Assembly: GCF_002895435.1 (NCBI RefSeq)
Contig: NZ_POYJ01000007.1
Coordinates: 62,001-126,000 of the forward strand
Direction: 5' to 3'
Length of the DNA: 64,000 bases
Source of the DNA: Aquimarina sediminis
GTDB lineage: Bacteria > Bacteroidota > Bacteroidia > Flavobacteriales > Flavobacteriaceae
Below the pieces are notes generated by a model. That model saw only the letters and a program-made list of their open reading frames with translations. It was not told the origin of the DNA and ran no database searches. Both the position numbers and the translations under genes were made by a program. This document shows positions 18,227-26,720 of the stretch, piece by piece (position 1 is the stretch's first letter; each line of letters opens with the position of its first letter).

Positions 18227-19114
18227 TTATTTATTTGCATTACGATGTCTTTCTCTAGCCAATAATGTATTTTTAAGCAACATAGCAATTGTCATAGGAC
18301 CTACTCCTCCAGGTACTGGAGTGATAAAAGATGCTTTTTTGCTTACATTTTCAAAATCTACATCACCTACAATCTTGTAACCCTTTGGTGTAGATTCATC
18401 TGCAAGTCTTGTAATCCCAACATCTATCACTACCGCATCATCCTTAACCATTTCTGCTTTTAAGAAATTAGGAACCCCTAACGCAGAGATCACTATATCT
18501 GCCTGAGAAATGATTTGGGTAATATTCTTAGTATGACTATGAGTCAAGGTAACTGTAGAGTTTCCTGGCCAGCCCTTTCTTCCCATCAAAATACTCATAG
18601 GTCGACCAACGATATGACTTCTACCAATAACCACTGTATGTTTTCCTTTGGTATCTACACTATAACGCTCTAGTAACTCTAGTATCCCAAAAGGAGTTGC
18701 AGGGATAAAAGTAGACATATCCAATGCCATCTTACCAAAATTCATAGGATGAAAACCATCAACATCTTTATCAGGATCCACCGCTAAAAGTACTTTTTGC
18801 GTATCAATCTGAGGAGGCAACGGCAACTGAACTATAAAACCATCAATATCATCATCTTCGTTAAGCTCTTTTATCTTAGCCAATAACTCTACCTCACTGG
18901 TAGTACTTGGCATTTTAACCAAAGTAGACTCAAAGCCTATTCGCTCGCAAGCTCTTACTTTACTACCAACATATGTTAAACTAGCGCCATCGTTACCTAC
19001 CAAAACCGCCGCAAGATGTGGCACTTTCTCACCACGCTCTTTCATCTTTTGAACTTCGACAGCAATTTCATCTTTGATATCGTTACTTACTTTTTTCCCG
19101 TCTAATATTTCCAT
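18227..19114 (-). CDS. folD: Bifunctional methylenetetrahydrofolate dehydrogenase/cyclohydrolase
   Basis: The 295-residue enzyme interconverts 5,10-methylene-, methenyl- and 10-formyl-tetrahydrofolate with NADP. Visible motifs are TYVGSK with the catalytic Lys (about residues 48-53), DGFIVQLPLPPQ (about 92-103), VIGRSHIVGRP in the nucleotide-binding domain and the C-terminal PVPGGVGPMTIAML. The length is normal. It follows ffh by 49 bases on the same strand, so the two may be co-transcribed. Confidence 0.97.
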   Translation of the reverse strand: MEILDGKKVSNDIKDEIAVEVQKMKERGEKVPHLAAVLVGNDGASLTYVGSKVRACERIGFESTLVKMPSTTSEVELLAKIKELNEDDDIDGFIVQLPLPPQIDTQKVLLAVDPDKDVDGFHPMNFGKMALDMSTFIPATPFGILELLERYSVDTKGKHTVVIGRSHIVGRPMSILMGRKGWPGNSTVTLTHSHTKNITQIISQADIVISALGVPNFLKAEMVKDDAVVIDVGITRLADESTPKGYKIVGDVDFENVSKKASFITPVPGGVGPMTIAMLLKNTLLARERHRNANK

Positions 19115-19163
19115 TCCCCTTGGATTACCTTAATAAAGTTTAATTATATTTATTTTTTTGTAA

Positions 19164-20492
19164 TTATCGCATTTTCCCCATCATCTGCATCATACGCTTA
19201 CCTCCGCCGCCTTGCATCATCTTCATCATTTTACTCATCTGATCAAACTGTTTGAGCAACTGGTTTACTTGCTGGATAGATGTACCCGAACCCTTACCTA
19301 TACGTTTTTTTCTACTAGAATTAATAATCTGTGGCTTTGATCGCTCTGCTGGAGTCATAGAATGTATAATGGCTTCGATATGCTTAAAAGCATCATCATC
19401 TATATCCATATTTTTCATCATTTTCCCAGCTCCAGGTATCATTCCAACCAGGTCTTTCATATTACCCATTTTCTTAATCTGCTGAATTTGTTTTAGGAAA
19501 TCATCAAATCCAAACTGATTTTTGGCAATTTTTTTCTGTAATTTTCGTGCTTCTTCTTCGTCAAACTGCTCCTGCGCTCTTTCTACAAGAGATACAACAT
19601 CTCCCATCCCCAGAATACGATCTGCCATACGAGAGGGGTAGAATACATCAATTGCCTCCATCTTCTCTCCAGTACCTATAAATTTAATAGGTTTATTAAC
19701 TACAGACTTTATAGAAATTGCGGCTCCACCTCTTGTATCACCATCTAATTTGGTAAGGATTACACCATCAAAATTAAGTACATCATTAAAGGCTTTTGCC
19801 GTATTTACAGCATCTTGCCCCGTCATAGAATCTACAACAAACAAGGTTTCATTAGGAGATACTCCTTTATGAATGTTTGAAATCTCTGTCATCATCGCTT
19901 CATCTACAGCCAAACGACCAGCAGTATCAATGATAACTACATTAAACCCATTTTCTTTTGCATGAGCAACTCCTGCTGCTGCAATAGCCACCGGATCATT
20001 ATTACCTCTATCACTAAATACCTCGACATTAATCTGCTCTCCTACAACATGTAATTGATCAATCGCAGCAGGTCTATAAACATCACAAGCTACAAGAAGT
20101 GGTTTTTTATTCTTTTTAGTTGCCAGAAAATTAGCAAGCTTTCCAGAAAAGGTAGTTTTACCTGAACCTTGTAGTCCCGACATTAAAATAACAGATGGTT
20201 TACCTGATAAATCTATATCAGCGACATCACCTCCCATTAGATCTGTTAATTCATCTTTGACAAGTTTTACCATTAATTGCCCAGGCTTAAGGCTTTTCAA
20301 AACATTCTGCCCTAATGCTTTTTGTTTTACTACTGCAGTAAATTCTTTAGCAATTTTATAATTCACATCGGCATCAACCAAAGCTCTTCGCACTTCCTTA
20401 AGTGTCTCGGCAACATTTACTTCTGTTATCTGTCCGTGCCCTTTTAGAATATGTAAGGCTTTATCTAACTTATCACTTAAATTATCAAACAT
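19164..20492 (-). CDS. ffh: Signal recognition particle protein Ffh
   Basis: The 442-residue GTPase binds signal peptides of nascent membrane proteins together with 4.5S RNA and docks on FtsY. The N domain (1-95) is followed by the G domain with GLQGSGKTT at 106-114, DTAGRLAVDE and TKLDGDTRGGAA, and by the methionine-rich M domain, which ends in a Met/Gly tail. No 4.5S RNA gene was noticed in the window. A TAAATTTG element lies about 50 bases upstream. Confidence 0.97.
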   Translation of the reverse strand: MFDNLSDKLDKALHILKGHGQITEVNVAETLKEVRRALVDADVNYKIAKEFTAVVKQKALGQNVLKSLKPGQLMVKLVKDELTDLMGGDVADIDLSGKPSVILMSGLQGSGKTTFSGKLANFLATKKNKKPLLVACDVYRPAAIDQLHVVGEQINVEVFSDRGNNDPVAIAAAGVAHAKENGFNVVIIDTAGRLAVDEAMMTEISNIHKGVSPNETLFVVDSMTGQDAVNTAKAFNDVLNFDGVILTKLDGDTRGGAAISIKSVVNKPIKFIGTGEKMEAIDVFYPSRMADRILGMGDVVSLVERAQEQFDEEEARKLQKKIAKNQFGFDDFLKQIQQIKKMGNMKDLVGMIPGAGKMMKNMDIDDDAFKHIEAIIHSMTPAERSKPQIINSSRKKRIGKGSGTSIQQVNQLLKQFDQMSKMMKMMQGGGGKRMMQMMGKMR

Positions 20493-20540
20493 ATATTTTC
20501 TCGTATTTTCAAAACACTACCTTTATCGATAGATCGGTTG

Positions 20541-20548
20541 CAAATTTA
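20541..20548 (-). promoter_or_regulatory. Candidate -7 element of ffh
   Basis: Minus-strand TAAATTTGC fits TAnnTTTG exactly, 49 bases before the ffh ATG. No TTG is at the expected -33 distance. Confidence 0.45.
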
Positions 20549-20673
20549 AGGATTTGTAGTGTATAAATAAAGGATGAAATTACAGAATTATATAAGTAAC
20601 TCTGTGATTTAAATTATTTTGAAAAAATTAATGGACTTATTAGTAAGATAGAATTTTCAGGCAATTAAATTCT

Positions 20674-21141
20674 TTAAAGCTGCTTAACACCTCTGTAGCT
20701 TGTTACTTCTTCCCCACCTACAACTTTTACAGCATTTTTTACTATTTCAAATCCTTTTTTTTGAAAGAAATTCTGTGTCAACATATTGATATCAGTAGTT
20801 AATGTATCAATATTAAAATCTTTTGCTATCTCTTCTATAGTTTCATAAAGCTTGCTAGCAATACCTCGACCATGATAATTCATATGAACAAAAATATATT
20901 CAATATTTCCTTTTTTATCCATAGAAAAAGAGCCGACAATTTCTCCATTTAGCTTCGCATTATACACAAAGTCTTTTTTAAACTTCTCTTGCCAATATGA
21001 TTTATCTATTGCTAATCGAGAGTAAATTTTAATTTCGGATTTTGTAAATACCATAGCACCATAAGTTATTACCGTTTGGTAAAACAAATGTTGCATCAAA
21101 GATAAATCTTGATCAGTTGCTCTTGATATCTGACAATCCAT
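20674..21141 (-). CDS. GNAT-family N-acetyltransferase
   Basis: The 155-residue product has the acetyl-CoA binding segment IFVHMNYHGRGIASKLYETI (about residues 88-107), with the Gly-x-Gly/Ala turn of motif A, preceded by strand VGSFSMDKKGNIEY and followed by the C-terminal FFQKKGFEIV typical of GNAT folds. The acceptor substrate is unknown. It sits between argS and ffh on the same strand but is separated from both by 145 or more bases, so it is likely expressed on its own. Confidence 0.85.
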   Translation of the reverse strand: MDCQISRATDQDLSLMQHLFYQTVITYGAMVFTKSEIKIYSRLAIDKSYWQEKFKKDFVYNAKLNGEIVGSFSMDKKGNIEYIFVHMNYHGRGIASKLYETIEEIAKDFNIDTLTTDINMLTQNFFQKKGFEIVKNAVKVVGGEEVTSYRGVKQL

Positions 21142-21216
21142 ACTACTAAAATAAAAAACTCTTCCTTTAATATAGTAATTACAATTGATTTTTGCCTAAT
21201 ACTTGGATAAAAGGAA

Positions 21217-21263
21217 TAAAAAATCGGCATTCTTCTCTTTTCTCTGACAAAGAATCCCGATTT
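21217..21263 (-). terminator. Intrinsic terminator after argS
   Basis: AAATCGGCATTCTT (21221-21234) pairs with AAGAATCCCGATTT (21250-21263) with one mismatch; on the minus strand the stem is followed by a T-run (complement of 21217-21220 and beyond). Confidence 0.8.
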
Positions 21264-21286
21264 AAAATAGCACAATACAGGTAAGA

Positions 21287-23065
21287 CTACATTCGTTCAG
21301 GCACGTTAATCCCTAAAAGCTTGAATCCTGACTTAACCGTATCTCCTACAACACCAGAAAGCTGAACTCTAAATATTTTTTCCTGATCTGTATCTGCTCC
21401 AAAAATTGATACATTTTGAAAAAACGAGTTATAACTTTTTACAAGGTCATATATATAATTAGCTATTACGGCAGGGCTAAGCTCAGCTGCAGCACTCTGT
21501 ATAATCTCTGGATAAAATTCTAACTGTTTAATCAGTTCTTTTTCTTTTTCATGAAGTACAATATCTGTGATCGATCCATTACAATCAAAATCTGCTTTAC
21601 GCAAAATTGCCTGAATCCTTGCATATGTATACTGAATAAATGGTCCTGTATTTCCTTGAAAATCCACTGATTCTTCAGGATTAAATAAAATACGTTTTTT
21701 AGGATCTACTTTTAGAATGTAGTATTTCAATGCTCCTAGACCAATAATTCGGTATATTTCATTTTTCTCTTCTTCGGTATAACCATCTAATTTCCCTAAA
21801 TCTTTAGAGATATCACCTGCAGTCTTTGCCATTTCAGCAATCAAATCATCAGCATCGACTACCGTACCTTCTCTACTCTTCATTTTACCACTAGGAAGAT
21901 CAACCATACCATAACTCAGGTGATTTAAATGTTGTGCCCAATCGTATCCCAATTTTTTCAGAATTAGGAATAACACCTTAAAATGATAATCTTGCTCATT
22001 TCCTACAGTATAAATCATCCCTCCTACATTGGGATTATCTTTTACCCTTTGTATAGCGGTTCCAATATCCTGAGTCATATAAACCGCTGTACCATCACTA
22101 CGCAATACTAGTTTTTCATCAAGACCATCTTCTGTAAGGTCACACCAAACGGATCCATCTTCCTTCTTAAAGAAAACACCCTTATCCAACCCTTCTTTAA
22201 TATTGTCTTTACCTAACAAATAGGTATTACTCTCATAATAAAAACTATCAAAATCTACTCCCAGTGCTTTATATGTCTGATCAAAACCTTCATACACCCA
22301 ACTATTCATCATTTTCCACAGTTGCACTACAGCTTCATCTCCAGCTTCCCACCTACGAAGCATTTCTTGTGCTTCAAGAATAATCGGAGCTTCTTTTTTT
22401 GCTTCCTCTTCATTTTTACCTTCGGCTATCAGTTGAGAAATCTGATCCTTATACACCTGATCAAATTTTACATAATAATTACCAACCAGTTTATCTCCTT
22501 TAAGACCTGTAGATTCGGGCGTCTCATTATTACCGTATTTTTGCCAGGCAATCATGGATTTACAAATATGTATCCCTCGGTCATTTATAATCTGAGTTTT
22601 ATACACCTTTTTACCACTTGCTTTAATAATCTCTGCAACCGAATATCCTAAAAGGTTATTTCTAACATGACCTAAATGTAATGGCTTATTAGTATTAGGA
22701 GAAGAGTACTCAACCATAATAGCCTTACTCTCTTCTGATGGTGTTACAAAACCATATTGCTTATCCCTTCTTATTTCGGCAAAGAAATCAAGGTAATAAG
22801 AATTCGAAATTACCAGATTCAAGAACCCTTTAACAACATTAAAATCATTAATCTTCTCTACATTTTCTACCAGATATTTACCAATTGTTTCTCCTATCTG
22901 CACAGGGTTTCCTTTTACCACCCTAAGCATAGGAAACACAACTACGGTTATATCTCCATCAAACTCTTTTCGGGTAGTTTGTAATTCTACAGATTCCAGA
23001 TTGGCACCATACAATTCAAGTACAGCCTCTTTTACTTTTTCTGAAATGGTTTTTTGTAAACTCAT
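21287..23065 (-). CDS. argS: Arginyl-tRNA synthetase
   Basis: The 592-residue class I synthetase charges tRNA-Arg. The N-terminal additional domain (about 1-110) is followed by the HIGH-type motif PLHLGHVRNN (about 132-141), and the catalytic part contains the degenerate KMSK loop SGKMKSREG, as is usual in ArgRS. The C-terminal DALR anticodon-binding domain spans about 465-592 and starts at NTGPFIQYTYARIQAI. Length and order are normal. A good -7 element lies upstream and a strong hairpin follows. Confidence 0.97.
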   Translation of the reverse strand: MSLQKTISEKVKEAVLELYGANLESVELQTTRKEFDGDITVVVFPMLRVVKGNPVQIGETIGKYLVENVEKINDFNVVKGFLNLVISNSYYLDFFAEIRRDKQYGFVTPSEESKAIMVEYSSPNTNKPLHLGHVRNNLLGYSVAEIIKASGKKVYKTQIINDRGIHICKSMIAWQKYGNNETPESTGLKGDKLVGNYYVKFDQVYKDQISQLIAEGKNEEEAKKEAPIILEAQEMLRRWEAGDEAVVQLWKMMNSWVYEGFDQTYKALGVDFDSFYYESNTYLLGKDNIKEGLDKGVFFKKEDGSVWCDLTEDGLDEKLVLRSDGTAVYMTQDIGTAIQRVKDNPNVGGMIYTVGNEQDYHFKVLFLILKKLGYDWAQHLNHLSYGMVDLPSGKMKSREGTVVDADDLIAEMAKTAGDISKDLGKLDGYTEEEKNEIYRIIGLGALKYYILKVDPKKRILFNPEESVDFQGNTGPFIQYTYARIQAILRKADFDCNGSITDIVLHEKEKELIKQLEFYPEIIQSAAAELSPAVIANYIYDLVKSYNSFFQNVSIFGADTDQEKIFRVQLSGVVGDTVKSGFKLLGINVPERM

Positions 23066-23083
23066 CTTCTAAAAATTAAGATG

Positions 23084-23091
23084 CAAAGATA
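23084..23091 (-). promoter_or_regulatory. Candidate -7 element of argS
   Basis: Minus-strand TATCTTTGC fits TAnnTTTG exactly, 18 bases before the argS ATG. The -33 TTG is not evident. Confidence 0.5.
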
Positions 23092-23330
23092 ATAGAAATT
23101 AAAGTGTAGTACCACCAGTTTTTTTACCATTTCCTATGTTTATTGCATAAAAAAAGTAAAGCGGGTGATTTACTAAAGTTGCAACAATCCTCAATACGTA
23201 ATAATCACTAAAGTAATTATCACCCTTTTCTAGCAAGCTTATAAATACGATAATTTGTTTTTTGAATATCATCTACAAAACCACGATAAATAGATTTTAC
23301 TAGGACAAAACGTTAAGTTTTATCGATAAA

Positions 23331-23362
23331 TTGCATTTTTTTTCTTATTTTTTATATATTTA
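23331..23362 (+). promoter_or_regulatory. Candidate promoter of the CpeT-like gene
   Basis: TTG (23331-23333), a 21-base spacer, then TATATTTA (23355-23362), one mismatch from TAnnTTTG. It ends 13 bases before the ATG, so the leader would be very short. Confidence 0.4.
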
Positions 23363-23375
23363 GTCAAACAAACAT

Positions 23376-24011
23376 ATGAGGGGATTTTTACTAATTATTT
23401 TTTTATCATTATTATTTTCTTCATGTAATTCTGCGCCAATAAAAGATCCAGAATTACATAAATTAGTAGTATTATTAGTTGGCTCTTTTTCTAATAAAGA
23501 GCAGGCTGAAAACGATTCTAGCTTTGCTAGCTTGCACATGACTAATACTAGAATTTGGGAAGAAAGAATAGGATACTGGGTATACTCTGAAGTGTCTGAT
23601 GCAAACAAGGATCATTACATCTATTCTCAAAGAATAATTAACTACGAGAGGTTAGATTCGTCAACATTAAAAGGAACCAGTTATGAAATCCCAAATATAG
23701 AAGAGTACAATACAGATCAAAAAAAATCAACTTTTTTAAGTAATCTAACTCCAGATAGTTTAGAAATTAGAGCTGGATGCCAGGTTTATTTCAAGAAGAA
23801 GACATCTACAATATACTCAGGAAAAACAAACAAAGGCTCTTGCACTAATGCCTTAGACTATATCGATTACACTACCAGCACCTACGTAATAAGTAAGGAT
23901 AACATCTCAATTTGGACCAAAGGATATAACAACAACAGAAAGCAAGTTTGGGGAAAAATCAATGGTCCATATAAATACAAAAGGTTATCTATAAAAAAAC
24001 AGCTCTTTTGA
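23376..24011 (+). CDS. CpeT/CpcT-like lipoprotein
   Basis: The 211-residue product has a lipoprotein signal peptide (LFSSC, lipidation at Cys17). The mature part follows the CpeT/CpcT (DUF1001) pattern: LVVLLVGSFSNKEQAEND, then IGYWVYSEVSD, HYIYSQRIINYERLD, a central Cys (RAGCQVYF) and a second Cys (GSCTNALDY), then WGKINGPYKYKRL. In cyanobacteria CpcT attaches phycocyanobilin to phycobiliprotein, but family members occur in non-photosynthetic bacteria with unknown roles. No phycobiliprotein or bilin gene is in view, so chromophore lyase activity should not be assumed. Its stop codon abuts that of the Rrf2 gene. Confidence 0.8.
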   Translation: MRGFLLIIFLSLLFSSCNSAPIKDPELHKLVVLLVGSFSNKEQAENDSSFASLHMTNTRIWEERIGYWVYSEVSDANKDHYIYSQRIINYERLDSSTLKGTSYEIPNIEEYNTDQKKSTFLSNLTPDSLEIRAGCQVYFKKKTSTIYSGKTNKGSCTNALDYIDYTTSTYVISKDNISIWTKGYNNNRKQVWGKINGPYKYKRLSIKKQLF

Positions 24012-24422
24012 TTAACTAATATAATCAGCAAGTGTTTTGTTTTCCAAAACCTTTAGCGTACTATCTCTTACTTCAATCATAACACTATGCACTGCACATC
24101 TTTGTTCATCTGGGCAGTCATCACATTTTTCATAAAAATTAAGACTTACACATGGAAGCATAGCAATAGGACCTTCGAGAACTCTAATCACTGAAGCCAT
24201 TGTAATATCTTCGGGATCTTTAATCAAATAGTATCCTCCTCCTTTCCCTTTTTTAGATCCCAAAAACCCTGTTTTTCTTAATGTCAAAAGAATACTTTCC
24301 AAAAATTTTTGAGATATATTTTCACTTTTTGCAATCTCAGAAATCAACACCGGGTGATCACATTTTTTTCTTGCAATATAAGTAAGCGCTTTTAGCCCAT
24401 ATTTAGTTTTTTTCGAAAGCAT
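24012..24422 (-). CDS. Rrf2-family transcriptional regulator with four cysteines
   Basis: The 136-residue protein has the Rrf2 winged helix (MLSKKTKYGLKALTYIA at the N-terminus; recognition region around ISQKFLESILLTLRKTGFLGS) with the glycine-rich wing KGKGGGYYL. Cysteines at 91, 100, 103 and 109 (C-x8-C-x2-C-x5-C) follow the dimerisation helix, where IscR and NsrR bind an iron-sulfur cluster, so a redox- or iron-responsive cluster is likely. Targets are unknown. It ends directly against the convergent CpeT-like gene and is followed upstream by the ctlX-like gene on the same strand. Confidence 0.9.
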   Translation of the reverse strand: MLSKKTKYGLKALTYIARKKCDHPVLISEIAKSENISQKFLESILLTLRKTGFLGSKKGKGGGYYLIKDPEDITMASVIRVLEGPIAMLPCVSLNFYEKCDDCPDEQRCAVHSVMIEVRDSTLKVLENKTLADYIS

Positions 24423-24494
24423 ATTTTAATTAATTTCTGGTTTGCTGCTCATAGCCATATATCAAATTAGAAGCATAGGCTACATCCATACAAA

Positions 24495-25430
24495 CTACAA
24501 ACTTTTGGGAAGAAAAACTTCAGCCATCATACAACGAGCACTCCCCCCTCCTAATGTCTCGATCGTATGAAGATCACTATGCAGAATTGCACAGTGTTTC
24601 TCTATAGTACTTATTTGAATACTATTTAAACTCCTATACGCTGCTGATGACATTACAAGATAGCGTTTATCTCCTAAACCTACAACCTGCAGCATATTAC
24701 CTGCAAAATTATTAACCTGATCTTCTGTAATAGCAATTATCTCTTTTCCATCATTTTTTAAATGATTAACAAGATTTTTTCGCTCTTTTTTATCATCAAT
24801 ACATTCCAGGCATACTACGGCAAATGTTTCTCCAATCCCCATCATTACATTAGTATGATATATCGGTAACCGCTCTGAATCAACAGTTTGATATGCAGTG
24901 AAGACTACTGGCGTATATTCAAAATCTTCACAGAATTCAATAAATAAATTTTCATCTGCTCTGGGAGACAATGCACAATATGCTTTTCTGTTTACCCTAT
25001 CTAACACAAGACTACCTGTACCCTCAAGGAAAACTTCTTCATTTTCAGCATCTGTATAATCTACAACATTTTTTATTTCAAAACCAGATGCTTCTATACG
25101 TTCCAATACTTCTGATCTACGTTCTTTTCTTCTATTTACAGCAAACATAGGATACAGTCCTATATCACCATTTTCATGAAAAGACACCCAGTTATTCGGA
25201 AAAATAGAATCTGGGGTATCATTTTTAGGATCATCGTCAATCACAATAACCTCGACTCCAGCTTCTTTCAATACATTAACAAATTGATCAAACTCCTCAT
25301 TTGCCTTCTTATTAGCATCTTCTGGCACAATCCCGGCATCTTCCTGATAGTAATTATTCACAGCAGTTTGTTCATTCATCCTAAACTGCACAGGACGAAT
25401 CATTACTATAGTATTGGTTACTTGTTTCAT
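24495..25430 (-). CDS. ctlX: Guanidino-group hydrolase, CtlX-like
   Basis: The 311-residue protein belongs to the arginine deiminase/amidinotransferase fold. It carries FPNNWVSFH (about residues 77-85), LEGTGSLVLDR (about 136-146), NFAGNMLQ and the C-terminal GGGSARCMMAEVFLP with the likely nucleophilic cysteine. This set matches the family named citrulline utilization hydrolase CtlX. It would hydrolyse the guanidino or ureido group of arginine, citrulline or a relative; the substrate is not proved by sequence. It lies 158 bases downstream of a second enzyme of the same superfamily. Confidence 0.85.
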   Translation of the reverse strand: MKQVTNTIVMIRPVQFRMNEQTAVNNYYQEDAGIVPEDANKKANEEFDQFVNVLKEAGVEVIVIDDDPKNDTPDSIFPNNWVSFHENGDIGLYPMFAVNRRKERRSEVLERIEASGFEIKNVVDYTDAENEEVFLEGTGSLVLDRVNRKAYCALSPRADENLFIEFCEDFEYTPVVFTAYQTVDSERLPIYHTNVMMGIGETFAVVCLECIDDKKERKNLVNHLKNDGKEIIAITEDQVNNFAGNMLQVVGLGDKRYLVMSSAAYRSLNSIQISTIEKHCAILHSDLHTIETLGGGSARCMMAEVFLPKSL

Positions 25431-25588
25431 CTATTTACATTTTTTTTAAATCGAATAAAATCTTAATAGCAGGTTTTTGTATTGATATCAAAATTTTTCA
25501 TCATGTTTATTACCTTATTCTATATGACTATAGCTATTACAATAAATAACAAACAATTTATTGTAACACTTGCTTTATTACTATAATA

Positions 25589-26503
25589 TCAATCTCTTAT
25601 CAATGGCATTGTAGAACAGCGTAACAGCCCTTCTTGTTTTGCTATTTCTGAATATGACACCTCTTCGACTACAATACCAAAACTTCGAAGCCAAGTATTT
25701 AATCTTTTAAAGTTTTTATCAGAGATCACAACATCTTCTGCAATAGAAAATATATTTGAGTTCATATCATACATTTCATCTCTATTAATATGAAAAAGAT
25801 TTTCCATTCCAAAAAGATTTACAAGGTATTCATAATCTCGAGGATCTCTAAAACCTTCTTTATGGATAATTGCTTTATTCTTTCCTACGGGTTGAAAACA
25901 ACAATCTAAATGAAGTGCATTATCCCTTGGATCTTTCATTGATTTATTCAAATCAAATTCTTTTACTATTTTATTAGGAAAAAGTGATTTAATATAATCA
26001 ACCCCTTTCATATTGGTACGCGCAACAATACAATCAGGATAATCTTCTCCTTTATATGTGCCTATGAATATATATTCATTATGAGCCATTATGTCTCCCC
26101 CTTCAAAATGAATTTCTTCTGATGGAGCTTTATAAACTTTATCCGGATCAATTTTATCTATTACATATTGAATAGCTTTGATTTCTTTTTCTCGATCAGG
26201 TAATATATTTGTTTTTATAAACTTATCTTCTATTACTAGTGCTATATCCCTGGCAAATATTTGATTATAATCTTCAATAATTTCTGGTCTATACACTTTT
26301 ACATTGTATTTCTCAAAAATCTTAGCTACTTCTTCCATTTCTTCAACCATTGCAGGTTCTTTTGGATAAGTTCCAGCTTTTATATGTTCAATTGATTTTG
26401 GATCATAAGCTTCTTCTAGTTTTGGAACAGGACCATTACTTACTGCTGTTCCCAAAACTACAGCTCTTAACCTGGATGTTTCGTTCTGTACGTTTAATTT
26501 CAT
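25589..26503 (-). CDS. Dimethylarginine dimethylaminohydrolase / amidinotransferase family enzyme
   Basis: The 304-residue enzyme has the superfamily's active-site residues: FARDIALVI (about residues 88-96), HFEGGDIM (about 132-139), the His in ALHLDCC (about 197-203) and the nucleophilic Cys in GLLRCSTMPL near the C-terminus. Relatives cleave methylated arginine to citrulline and methylamine, or transfer the amidino group. It is not a close relative in sequence of the CtlX-like neighbour, so the pair may act in sequence on arginine or citrulline. Which substrate it uses cannot be read from the sequence. Confidence 0.85.
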   Translation of the reverse strand: MKLNVQNETSRLRAVVLGTAVSNGPVPKLEEAYDPKSIEHIKAGTYPKEPAMVEEMEEVAKIFEKYNVKVYRPEIIEDYNQIFARDIALVIEDKFIKTNILPDREKEIKAIQYVIDKIDPDKVYKAPSEEIHFEGGDIMAHNEYIFIGTYKGEDYPDCIVARTNMKGVDYIKSLFPNKIVKEFDLNKSMKDPRDNALHLDCCFQPVGKNKAIIHKEGFRDPRDYEYLVNLFGMENLFHINRDEMYDMNSNIFSIAEDVVISDKNFKRLNTWLRSFGIVVEEVSYSEIAKQEGLLRCSTMPLIRD

Positions 26504-26670
26504 TATTTCTGCAAACTCGACAAGGCATTGCCGGGGTTCTTAATTAAATTATCCAACAAATATATAAATAAGAGAATCTCTGAAAACTAATTTTATTCAA
26601 AAAATTATCAACTCTTTTATAAAATTCGAAAAATTAACTCTATAAAAGAGAATGATATTAATATTTTAAT

Positions 26671-26699
26671 AAAAAAGGCGTTGAATTTCTTCAACGCCT
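26671..26699 (-). terminator. Intrinsic terminator after gltA
   Basis: AGGCGTTGAA (26676-26685) and TTCAACGCCT (26690-26699) form a perfect stem with a 4-base loop; on the minus strand it is followed by TTTTT. Confidence 0.9.
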
Positions 26700-26720
26700 C
26701 TCTTAATATAATATTCTATT

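Larger units (their letters stand above)
23066..23375. other. Divergent argS / CpeT-like intergenic region with a long stem-loop
   Basis: 310 bases between divergent genes. It holds the argS -7 element, an unexplained stem-loop (GGGTGAT-TTACT at 23163-23174 against AGTAA-TT-ATCACCC at 23212-23225, then TTTT) and a candidate promoter for the rightward gene. No reading frame is convincing. Confidence 0.6.
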
